A stretch of DNA of 64,000 bases from JAEUMG01 sp963805405 (GTDB taxonomy: Bacteria > Pseudomonadota > Alphaproteobacteria > Rhizobiales > Aestuariivirgaceae): NCBI GenBank assembly GCA_963805405.1, contig CAWDUC010000009.1, positions 59,647 to 123,646 of the forward strand. The letters run 5' to 3'. Positions 53,029 to 61,100 of this stretch are shown here, piece by piece. The notes under the pieces are model-generated. The model did no database searches. It was not told where the DNA came from and saw only the letters and a list, made by a program, of their open reading frames with translations. The translations under genes were made by a program, and so were the position numbers. Numbering within the stretch: the first letter of the stretch is position 1; each line of letters begins with the position of its first letter.

Positions 53029-53722
53029 TTACACGGCTCCACCGCGCAGTTTGACAAGGTCAGCGAGAAATCCCGGCAGATTATCCGTTACATGATCGAC
53101 GTAAGATGGCGTGGCCTCGCCATTGAGATGATGCGCGTCGCGATTGTCGGGCGAGGTGACGAGCACCGTCGTCATGCCCAGCGTCGAGGGCGCTTCGAGA
53201 TTGCGCGCGATATCCTCAAACATCGCGGCCGTCTCAGGCCGGATCGAAGTCTGCGCCACGAATTTTCGATAGGGCTCGATCGCCGGCTTCGGCACATAGT
53301 CCGAATGCACGATGTCGAAGATGTCGCCGAAATGATGGGTGACGCCGAGCCGCGCGCAGCACCTTCTCGGCATGGGCGACGGTGCCGTTGGTGAAAATGA
53401 GCTTGCGGCCGGGCAGCGCATGCAAGGCTTCGTCGAGCCCCGGATCGCAGGCGACCGGCGCGTGGTCGATGTCATGGACGAAATCGAGGAAGTCCTCCGG
53501 CTTCACATCATGCTCGATCATCAGCCCGCGGAGCGTTGTACCATATTTGTAGAACATCGATTTCTGAACGAGTTGCGCTTCGGTTTTGTCGACCTTGAGC
53601 AATTGCGAGACGAAGGCCCCGATCTTGACGTCGATCTGGTCGAAGAGCCGGCAACTCGCGGGGTAGAGCGTGTTGTCGAGGTCGAACACCCAGGTATCGA
53701 TATGGCCGAAACCGCGCATCAT
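53029..53722 (-). pseudogene. HAD-type pyrimidine 5'-nucleotidase, frame-broken
   Basis: A HAD-superfamily phosphatase of about 230 residues. Motif I is V-F-D-L-D-N-T-L-Y, motif II is I-F-T-N-G-T and motif III/IV lies in the second half (S-D-Y-V-P-K-P). The two halves are in different frames; one base must be removed near 53350, giving V-L-R-R-L-G-V-T or V-L-R-A-L-G-V-T. The ATG overlaps the argB stop by four bases. This is the only frame break on a minus-strand gene in the window. Confidence 0.86.
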
Positions 53723-54621
53723 TCGCCGGTGCGCGACACGCGCGTGCCGACGCCATGCGGCGTCAGGAGTTCGAGCAATACCGAATGCGGCACGCGGCCG
53801 TCGAGCACGATGACGCCGTCGACGCCCGATTCGACCACGCCAGCCGCACTTTCGACCTTGGGGATCATGCCGCCGGTGATCGTGCCGTTGGCGATGAGGG
53901 CCGGCACATCCGCAATGCGCAATTCGCTGATCAGCTGCTTGTCCTTGTCGAGAACGCCCGCGACATCGGTCAAGAGCAGGAGGCGCTTCGCCTTCATCGC
54001 GGTGGCAATCGCGCCGGCCGCCGTGTCGGCATTGACATTGTAAGTCTCGCCATCGACGCCGACGCCGATCGGCGCGATGACCGGGATCGCATCATTGTGG
54101 ATGATCATGTCGAGGATCTCGATATTGACCTTGGCCGGATCGCCGACGAAGCCGAACTCGATCGTCTCGGTCTTTCCGGTCTTGGGATCGATCTTCTGCT
54201 TGGTGAAGCGCTCGGCGATCAGGAGATTGCCGTCCTTGCCGGAAATGCCGACCGCGCGGCCGCCGGCCTGCTGGATCGAAGCGACGATCGATTTGTTGAT
54301 CGTGCCGGCGAGCACCATCTCGACGACTTCCATCGTCTCCCTGTCGGTGACGCGCAGGCCTTCGCGAAACTCGGCCTTGACGGCGAGCTTGTCGAGCATG
54401 CGGTTGATCTGCGGGCCGCCGCCATGAACGACGATCGGGTTGAGACCGCACAATTTCAACATGACCATGTCGCGGGCAAATTTGCGCGACAGGTCAGGAT
54501 CGATCATGGCGTGGCCACCATATTTCACGACGATGATTTCATCGTCATAACGCTGCAGGAAGGGCAGTGCTTCCGAGAGTATCCGGGCGGTTTCGTCGAG
54601 CGAGGGTACGGGTTCGGTCAT
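53719..54621 (-). CDS. argB: acetylglutamate kinase
   Basis: A 300-residue amino-acid kinase of arginine synthesis. Motifs are V-V-K-Y-G-G-H-A-M, V-H-G-G-G-P-Q-I and N-V-N-A-D-T-A-A-G-A-I-A, with the ATP site L-T-D-V-A-G-V-L. It is located between engB and the HAD nucleotidase gene, whose start overlaps its stop. Confidence 0.95.
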   Translation of the reverse strand: MTEPVPSLDETARILSEALPFLQRYDDEIIVVKYGGHAMIDPDLSRKFARDMVMLKLCGLNPIVVHGGGPQINRMLDKLAVKAEFREGLRVTDRETMEVVEMVLAGTINKSIVASIQQAGGRAVGISGKDGNLLIAERFTKQKIDPKTGKTETIEFGFVGDPAKVNIEILDMIIHNDAIPVIAPIGVGVDGETYNVNADTAAGAIATAMKAKRLLLLTDVAGVLDKDKQLISELRIADVPALIANGTITGGMIPKVESAAGVVESGVDGVIVLDGRVPHSVLLELLTPHGVGTRVSRTGE

Positions 54622-54696
54622 GGCGCTGAGATTCTTGGCGAGGTTGCAGTTCGTTTTCCTTCTGCCGCACGTCGGCGAAGGAGGAGTGCCATCGCA

Positions 54697-55341
54697 CTAA
54701 CGATCGTAATTCACAAGGCCTGCGATCTCGGCGCGAAGCTCGGGCAATCCGGTGCCTTTAACGGCCGAAGTCGCGTGGATATACGGATAGGCTGCGGAAT
54801 GCGCCTTGGCGGCCGTCTCGGCAAGGCGCTCCGTGTGCGCGAGGTCCTTGGGCGAGACTTTGTCGGCCTTGGTCAAGACGATCTGGTAGGTAACGGCCGC
54901 CTCGTCGAGCAGCGCGAAAATACGTTCATCGGCCTCCTTCGGTCCGTGCCGTGCATCGACAAGAACGAAGGCGCGGAGCAAGCCGGGGCGGCCGCGCAAA
55001 TAGCCGCGCAGCAAGGCCTGCCATTTGCCGACATCTGATTTTGCGGCCTTTGCATAGCCATAGCCCGGCATGTCGACGAGCGTGAGCGCATCGCCGATCT
55101 CGAAGAAGTTGAGTTCGCGCGTGCGCCCCGGCGTGTTCGACGCGCGCGCGAGCCCGTTCTTGCCGGTAAGCGCGTTGATGAGTGTGGACTTGCCGGCATT
55201 GGAGCGCCCGGCAAATGCGATCTCGGGGCGCGTGGCGGGCGGCAATTGCTCGAGCGCCACGACTCCCATTATGAAACGCGACGGGCCGGCGAAGAGCCGC
55301 CGACCCGCGAGAATCTGTTCTTCGGTCCAAGGTTCGGTCAA
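54697..55341 (-). CDS. engB: ribosome biogenesis GTP-binding protein EngB (YihA/YsxC)
   Basis: A 214-residue GTPase needed for large-subunit assembly. G1 is G-R-S-N-A-G-K-S-T, G3 D-M-P-G-Y-G-Y and G4 L-T-K-A-D-K. It starts with TTG 55341, which overlaps the yidC stop (TTGA). The longer upstream frame overlaps yidC and is not homologous. Spacing shows translational coupling with yidC. Confidence 0.93.
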   Translation of the reverse strand: MTEPWTEEQILAGRRLFAGPSRFIMGVVALEQLPPATRPEIAFAGRSNAGKSTLINALTGKNGLARASNTPGRTRELNFFEIGDALTLVDMPGYGYAKAAKSDVGKWQALLRGYLRGRPGLLRAFVLVDARHGPKEADERIFALLDEAAVTYQIVLTKADKVSPKDLAHTERLAETAAKAHSAAYPYIHATSAVKGTGLPELRAEIAGLVNYDR

Positions 55342-57122
55342 CTGGCAGGCTTCTTCTTGAGGAACGGCAGGCTGTCCTTGATATTGCCGAAGAAATCGAC
55401 CTCGACGCCGTTCTTCTTCATGATGAAGCTTTGCTGGATGATCGACAGCGTGTTGCTCCATGCCCAGTAGATGACGAGGCCGACCGGGAAGGATGCAAGC
55501 ATGAATGTGAAGATGAGCGGCATCCAGTTGAACATCGAGGCCTGGATCGGATCGGGCGGCGTCGGATTGAGCCGCATCTGCAGCCACATGGTGATGCCCA
55601 TGATGATTGGAAATACGCCAACCATCAGGAGATGCGGCGGTGTCCACGGGATGAGGCCGAACAGATTGAAGAGCGTTGTCGGATCGGGCGCCGAGAGATC
55701 GTGAACCCAGCCGAAGAACGGTGCGTGCCGCAGATCGATGGATGTGAGAATGACCTTGTAGAGCGCGAAGAAGATCGGAATCTGAACCACCACCGGCAAA
55801 CAGCCCGCAAGGGGTGAGACCTTCTCCTTCTTGTAGAGGCTCATTATCTCCTGCTGCTGCTTCATCCGGTCGTCAGGGAAGCGCTCCTTGATCTTCTGCA
55901 TTTCCGGCTGCAGCTTCTTCATCTTGCTCATCGAGGCGTAGGACTTGTTGGCAAGCGGGAAGACCGCCGCCTTGACCAGCACCGTAACGACAAGAATGGC
56001 GATACCGAAATTGCCGACGATGTCCTGGATGTGCTTGAGCAGCCAGAACATGGGCTTGGTCAGGAAGTAGAACCAACCCCAGTCGATCATGTAGTCGAAG
56101 CCGGCGATGTTATGCTCGGCCTGGATCTGGTTGATGGTGCGTACCACCTTGGCGCCGGCAAAGACGCGATCCTGATAGCTTGCGGTGCCGCCGGCGGGCG
56201 CGGTGATGACATCGCGCGCCAGATAGTCGATCTGGAAAGTGTCGCGGCCATTCTGCTTGATGTGCTGGAAGGTGGTGGCGACCGCCGTGCCCTGGTCGGG
56301 TATCAGCGCCGTCGCCCAGTACTTGTCGGTGAAGCCCAGCCATCCGCCGCTCGAATCGAATTTCTGCGGCACGCCGTCTTGAAGCTTGGAGTAATTGACC
56401 TCGACGAGCGAACTATTCAACCAGCCGAGCATGCCTTCGAAGAAGACCCAGTAGCCTGAAACATGGGGCAATTCCTGGCGCTGGATTCGCGCATAGGGCC
56501 GCGCGCCGACCGGATTTGCGGTCTTGTTCTCGAACTCGTGCTTGATGGTGATGAGATAACTGTTGCTGATCGAGAACGTGCGTTTGAAGACGATGCCTTC
56601 GCCATTGTCCCAAGTGAGGGTCACCGGCTTGTCCGGCTCGAGCATCGCGCCTTCGGGCGCCGTCCAAACAGCCTTCGGATCAGGCAGTTTGACGGTCCCC
56701 TCCGCGATCCAGCCCTGTTCGGCGAAATAGCCGTTCGGAGTGCCGGAGGGTGAGAGCAGAACGACCGCGGGGCTCGCCGGATTGACGGTCTCGCGATACT
56801 GCACGAGTTGCAGATCGTCGAGCGAGGCGCCGACGAGATTGATCGATCCCTCGAGATCGGGCGTCTTGATCTTGACGCGCGATGTCGCGGCGATCGCATC
56901 GGCGCGGGCGAGCTCAGGCGTCTGCGGCGTGCCCGGAACCTGACCGGTGCCTGAACCTTGCTGGGTCGGAGTTTGCTTGGCCTGTTCGGCTTGCTCGGCC
57001 TGTTGGCGGGCGAGTTCGGCCTGCTTGGCGGCTTGCGGGGCGAGATAGAGGAAATGATAGGCGCCGATCACCAGGACCGAGAGGACGATCGCCAGGATAA
57101 GGTTCTTGTTGTCGCCCTTCAT
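55338..57122 (-). CDS. yidC: membrane protein insertase YidC
   Basis: A 594-residue Oxa1/Alb3-family insertase. It has an N-terminal membrane anchor (residues 7-27), a large periplasmic domain and a C-terminal block of five helices with V-S-P-L-A-G-C-L-P-V-V-V-Q-I-P. The stop overlaps engB, and the start is four bases inside the end of rnpA. Confidence 0.96.
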   Translation of the reverse strand: MKGDNKNLILAIVLSVLVIGAYHFLYLAPQAAKQAELARQQAEQAEQAKQTPTQQGSGTGQVPGTPQTPELARADAIAATSRVKIKTPDLEGSINLVGASLDDLQLVQYRETVNPASPAVVLLSPSGTPNGYFAEQGWIAEGTVKLPDPKAVWTAPEGAMLEPDKPVTLTWDNGEGIVFKRTFSISNSYLITIKHEFENKTANPVGARPYARIQRQELPHVSGYWVFFEGMLGWLNSSLVEVNYSKLQDGVPQKFDSSGGWLGFTDKYWATALIPDQGTAVATTFQHIKQNGRDTFQIDYLARDVITAPAGGTASYQDRVFAGAKVVRTINQIQAEHNIAGFDYMIDWGWFYFLTKPMFWLLKHIQDIVGNFGIAILVVTVLVKAAVFPLANKSYASMSKMKKLQPEMQKIKERFPDDRMKQQQEIMSLYKKEKVSPLAGCLPVVVQIPIFFALYKVILTSIDLRHAPFFGWVHDLSAPDPTTLFNLFGLIPWTPPHLLMVGVFPIIMGITMWLQMRLNPTPPDPIQASMFNWMPLIFTFMLASFPVGLVIYWAWSNTLSIIQQSFIMKKNGVEVDFFGNIKDSLPFLKKKPAS

Positions 57123-57475
57123 GAGTGCTCCGTGTCGCCCTTGCTGCCGGTTTCCCGGTGAAATCGCTGCAAGGCTGAAGTGAGATCGCCTTTGAGCGCC
57201 CCGAAATCGCGCGCGATGGTCCCTTGCCGCCCGATCAATACATAATCATGCCCGTCGTGAACGAGGTTCGGCAAGGCTTGCGAGGCGGCGGCGCGCAAAC
57301 GGCGTTTGATCCGGTTGCGCGTCACGGCGTTGCCGAGTTTCTTGGTGACGGTAAAGCCGATGCGGGCCGCATCGGCGTCATCCCGGACGCGCATCTGAAC
57401 CACGACACCTGGCAGCGCACATGATTTGCCCCGCGCCGCGGCAAGGAAATCACGCCGAAGCTTGAGGCGTTGCAT
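57119..57475 (-). CDS. rnpA: ribonuclease P protein component
   Basis: A 118-residue protein subunit of RNase P, which matures tRNA 5' ends. The signature is N-R-I-K-R-R-L-R-A-A, preceded by R-I-G-F-T-V-T-K-K-L-G-N-A-V. ATG 57475 is chosen as the start of the conserved region. It overlaps yidC by four bases. Confidence 0.93.
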   Translation of the reverse strand: MQRLKLRRDFLAAARGKSCALPGVVVQMRVRDDADAARIGFTVTKKLGNAVTRNRIKRRLRAAASQALPNLVHDGHDYVLIGRQGTIARDFGALKGDLTSALQRFHRETGSKGDTEHS

Positions 57476-57515
57476 GGACTGATGCCCGGGGCTGAGCCCG
57501 GTCCCGAGCGGCTCT

Positions 57516-57650
57516 TTAGGCCGACAATTTTGCACGGCCTTTGGCGCGCCGGCGCGCAATGACACGGCGCCCGCCGACGGTCGCCATGCGGGCCCGGAAG
57601 CCGTGACGGCGCTTGCGGACAAGCTTTGAGGGCTGATAGGTGCGCTTCAC
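57516..57650 (-). CDS. rpmH: 50S ribosomal protein L34
   Basis: A 44-residue protein beginning K-R-T-Y-Q-P-S-K-L-V-R-K-R-R-H-G-F-R-A-R-M, with G-G-R-R-V-I-A-R-R-R and ending K-L-S-A. The start is GTG 57650. It is the first gene of the rpmH-rnpA-yidC-engB-argB cluster and is too short to be listed by most ORF callers. It overlaps another long frame on the same strand, which is not coding. Confidence 0.95.
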   Translation of the reverse strand: MKRTYQPSKLVRKRRHGFRARMATVGGRRVIARRRAKGRAKLSA

Positions 57651-57856
57651 GCTTCGTCTCCATATTTCCACCCATGCGGCACGTTAAATGGCCGGGCTTT
57701 CGCCCGCCGCGCCGCGAGGGTCTTGATCTCGCTTGCTGGATTTGGGCCGGGCTTATGTGCGATAGCGCAGGAAATGTCAATCAGCGCGGGGGATTTCAAG
57801 GCCGAAATGCGGCGCAATTGGAATACCTAGCCAAATGAGCTAAGTTATTGAGAAGC

Positions 57857-59349
57857 ATGACTGCTCCGCTCGACAGCCCCCGCGAAACGCGCCCCGGCCT
57901 CCTGCACGGGCTTTCCGGCAAGGTGCTGGTTTTGACGATTATTTTCGTCATGTTCGGCGAAGTGCTGATTTTCCTGCCGTCTTTCGCCAATTTCCGCCTG
58001 ACCTGGCTCAAGAACAGGGTTGCGCAGGCGGAGATCGCGGCGCTGGCCGTGGAGGCCGCTCCCGACCGCATGCTGTCGGGGGATTTGCGCAACGAACTCC
58101 TGATGGGAGCGGGAGTCCATGTCGTCGCCCTCAAGAAGGGCGATACGCGGCAGCTTGTCCTGCGCGGCGACGAGGCGCCGATGATCGACGCGAGCTACGA
58201 TCTGCGCTCCGTGGGATGGCTTGAAGTCGATCTGGGACGCCTTCCGGACGCTCGCCGTCGGCGACGGCCGGGTCATCGGCGTTATCGACATTCCGCCCAA
58301 CATGTCGGGTGACCTGATCGAACTGGCGCTCGACGAAGCGCCGTTGCGCGAGGCGATGCTGCGCTACGCTGTCTCGATCCTCATCATCTCGATCATCCTG
58401 TCTTTGATGGTCGCGGGACTCGTCTTCCTCGCGCTTAATCGCGCGCTGGTGCGCCCCATGCAGCGCCTTACCGCCAACATGGTGGCTTTCGGGGACGACC
58501 CGGAAAATCCAAGCCGCATCATCGAACCGGGACAGCGGCGCGATGAAATCGGCGTCGCCGAACGCGAACTGCATGCGATGCAGAGCGAACTCACCGGGCT
58601 TCTGCAACAGAAAAACCATCTTGCGGCATTGGGGCTCGCGGTGAGCAAGGTGAGCCACGATCTGCGCAACATTCTGGCTTCCGCGCAGCTCATCTCCGAC
58701 CGCCTGGCGATGGTCAATGACCCGACGGTGCAGCGCTTCGCGCCGAAGCTCATCGCCTCGCTCGATCGCGCCATCGATCTGTGCGTGACGACGCTGAAAT
58801 ATGGCCGCGCCCAGGAAGCGCCGCCCAAGCGCGAGAGAATTCTGCTCAAAGCCGCTGATCGATGAATTGATCGACACCGCGGTGGTGCAGGCCTCGAGCC
58901 GCATCGTCTTTTACAACAACGCGCCACCGGGATTGGAGATCGATGCCGACCGCGATCAATTATTCCGTATCCTGACGAATATCGCCCGCAACGCGATTCA
59001 GGCGATCGAGGGCGGGCAGGCCGAGGATGACAGGGCGCCCGATGGAGCAGTGACGCTGCGCGCCTGGCGCGAAGGCACGATCGTCACAATCGACGTGAAC
59101 GATACCGGGCCTGGTATCCCCGAGCGCGCACGCGAGCATCTCTTCGAGGCTTTCCAGAGCGCAGGGCGGCCGGGCGGTACCGGGCTTGGCCTTGCGATTT
59201 CGGCCGAACTCACCCGTGCCCATGGCGGCGACATCGCGCTTGCAGCTACGGGGCCTGAAGGCACGTCTTTCCGCCTCACCATCCCTGATCGGGTGACGGA
59301 ATTGCGCGCCGGCCGTCGCGGCGAGCGCCGCGCCGCGGCGGACGCGTAG
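57857..59349 (+). pseudogene. sensor histidine kinase, two frame breaks
   Basis: Repaired length is about 496 residues. One membrane helix lies near residue 25-48 and a second near 175-200, with a periplasmic domain between. A HAMP-like region follows, then the phosphoacceptor V-S-H-D-L-R-N-I-L, N-box N-I-A-R-N-A-I-Q-A and G-box D-T-G-P-G-I-P with G-T-G-L-G-L-A. Removing the C at 58232 gives V-D-W-D-A-F-R, and removing the C at 58845 gives I-L-S-K-P-L-I-D-E. No cognate regulator is nearby. ATG 57857 is the start. Confidence 0.85.
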
Positions 59350-59362
59350 GACCTTCGACGAT

Positions 59363-60395
59363 ATGAACACGCCGGCGCCCGGGCCGCGCAACCTCATCAC
59401 CGACCTGCAAGGCCTCACAGTTGGCAATGCCGAGGACCGGCCCGGTATGACGGGGACGACAGTACTCCTCTGCGACCGGCCGATGACCGCCGCGGTGGAA
59501 ATTCGTGGCGGCGCGCCGGGCACCCGCGAAACGGCGGCACTCGATGCCGTGAACACCGTCGAACATATCCACGCGATCGTGCTGTCGGGCGGATCCGTCT
59601 TCGGCCTTGATGCGGCATCGGCTGTAACCTTCGCGCTTGCGAAGCGTGGGATCGGTTTTCGTTTCGGGGCGCAGCCCTGGCCGTGCCCGCTTGTTCCGGC
59701 CGCCGTGCTCTTCGACATCAATAATGGCGGCGACAAAATCTGGCCGATCGAGCCGCCCTATCGCAGGCTGGGCCTCGGAGCCCTGGAGGCCGCCGGTTCC
59801 GATTTCGCGCTAGGCAATGCCGGGGCGGGACTAGGCGCGATCGCCGGTGAGCTCAAGGGCGGCCTCGGCAGCGCGTCGATCCAATGGGATGGCTACACTT
59901 TGGGGGCGCTGGTCGCGGTGAATTCGGTCGGTGCGGCGGTGATGCCGGGTTCGGCACGACTTTGGGCGATGGATTCGGCGATCGGCAATGAAATGGGGCC
60001 GCCGCAACCGCTGCCCCCGGCTGGCCGGGCAGCATTGCCGCCGCTTGCCCACACCAAGCTTGCCTTGCGCGACGAGACCGCCGCAGCCCGCAACACCACG
60101 ATCGCGATTATTGCCTGCGATGCGGCAACTGTCGGTCGCCGAGACGAGCCGGCTCGCCATCATGGCGGTCGACGGCATGGCCCGCGCCATAAGGCCGATA
60201 CACACGCCCTTCGACGGCGATACGGTTTTCGCGCTGGCAACCGGCGCCAACGCCTTGCCCGAGGCGCGTATGCCGGCCCTGGCGGCACTGGGAACGCTTG
60301 CCGCTGACTGCCTTTCGCGCGCCATCGGACGGGCGATCTGGGCGGCCGACAGCCTTGGCCGCTGGCCGTCCTATCGCACGGCCCACCATCTCTGA
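59363..60395 (+). pseudogene. P1-family peptidase (DmpA/S58), frame-broken
   Basis: A 343-residue Ntn-type aminopeptidase of the S58 family. It has L-S-G-G-S-V-F-G-L-D-A-A, N-N-G-G-D and the self-processing region A-L-V-A-V-N-S-V-G. The C-terminal part is in another frame; removing the C at 60126 gives C-D-A-E-L-S-V-A-E-T-S. It starts 14 bases after the kinase stop. Substrates of the family are D-amino-acid or beta-peptide-like. Confidence 0.85.
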
Positions 60396-60481
60396 CGCTT
60401 TGGCTTGCCTTTGCACCCTTCGCGTATTAGACACTGCGCCCGAACGGCCAAGGCGCTATTTCGCCTTTCTGGCCGCGTGCA

Positions 60482-60558
60482 GCGCCCGTAGCTCAGTTGG
60501 ATAGAGCACTAGACTACGAATCTAGGGGTCGTGGGTTCGAATCCTGCCGGGCGCGCCA
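60482..60558 (+). tRNA. tRNA-Arg (anticodon ACG)
   Basis: A 77-base cloverleaf. The acceptor GCGCCCG pairs with CGGGCGC and is followed by G and an encoded CCA. The anticodon arm is CTAGA-CTACGAA-TCTAG, so the anticodon is ACG (34-36), read as ICG. T-arm GTGGGTTCGAATCC fits the consensus. It is downstream of the P1 peptidase and reads with it. Confidence 0.96.
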
Positions 60559-60709
60559 TCTTCAGCGGACAAGATTCGAACTGATCTATGCTGGCGCGGG
60601 CTCGCTGCCCCCTAGCGATGCCGACGTCAAATGTCGCAAGTCCGTCGCTTTTTGCCGGGTCTGACTTCCCCTGGACACCCCGTGCTTTCGAAGCCTTGGA
60701 AACGTGACC

Positions 60710-60982
60710 CTAATGATAGAAATACGGATCGAGCACCTGGACTTCGGTGATCTTGTCGACCGGTAGCGCATTTTTCTGGGCTACCGAGCGGATCGCCTCC
60801 GGTGTCGGTGCGTCGTAGATGCAGAATGTCTTGGTCTTGTCTGGGGAAACATACGAGTGGACCCAGGTGACGCCGCGCTCAGCGTTGTTTCCGATCACAA
60901 GATTGCACGTGTCGGCTCCGGCATCGGTCATCGGAATGGCAAGGCCACCTGGAAAGCTGCGTTCGACGAGGTAGCGGGGCAT
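60710..60982 (-). CDS. DUF4242 domain protein
   Basis: A 90-residue protein beginning P-R-Y-L-V-E-R-S-F and containing V-T-W-V-H-S-Y-V-S-P-D-K-T-K-T-F-C-I-Y-D-A-P, the usual DUF4242 signature of a small ferredoxin-like fold. GGAG precedes the ATG at 60982. It is divergent from the large LuxR-type regulator with a 118-base spacer, suggesting that the regulator controls it. Confidence 0.85.
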   Translation of the reverse strand: MPRYLVERSFPGGLAIPMTDAGADTCNLVIGNNAERGVTWVHSYVSPDKTKTFCIYDAPTPEAIRSVAQKNALPVDKITEVQVLDPYFYH

Positions 60983-61100
60983 CGGACTCTCCTTGTTGCG
61001 AGGCTCGGTTGAGCAGTCGTGATCTTGCCCTTGTCACCGATCCTTGGCATCGGCAGGATTCCCCATATGATGAGGGCCCGGTTCCCTATGTTGTGCGCCG

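Noticed and set aside
53755..55038. 427-codon plus-strand frame opposite argB and engB
   Set aside because: Both minus-strand genes are conserved and coupled; the plus frame spans their junction and has no recognisable domain.
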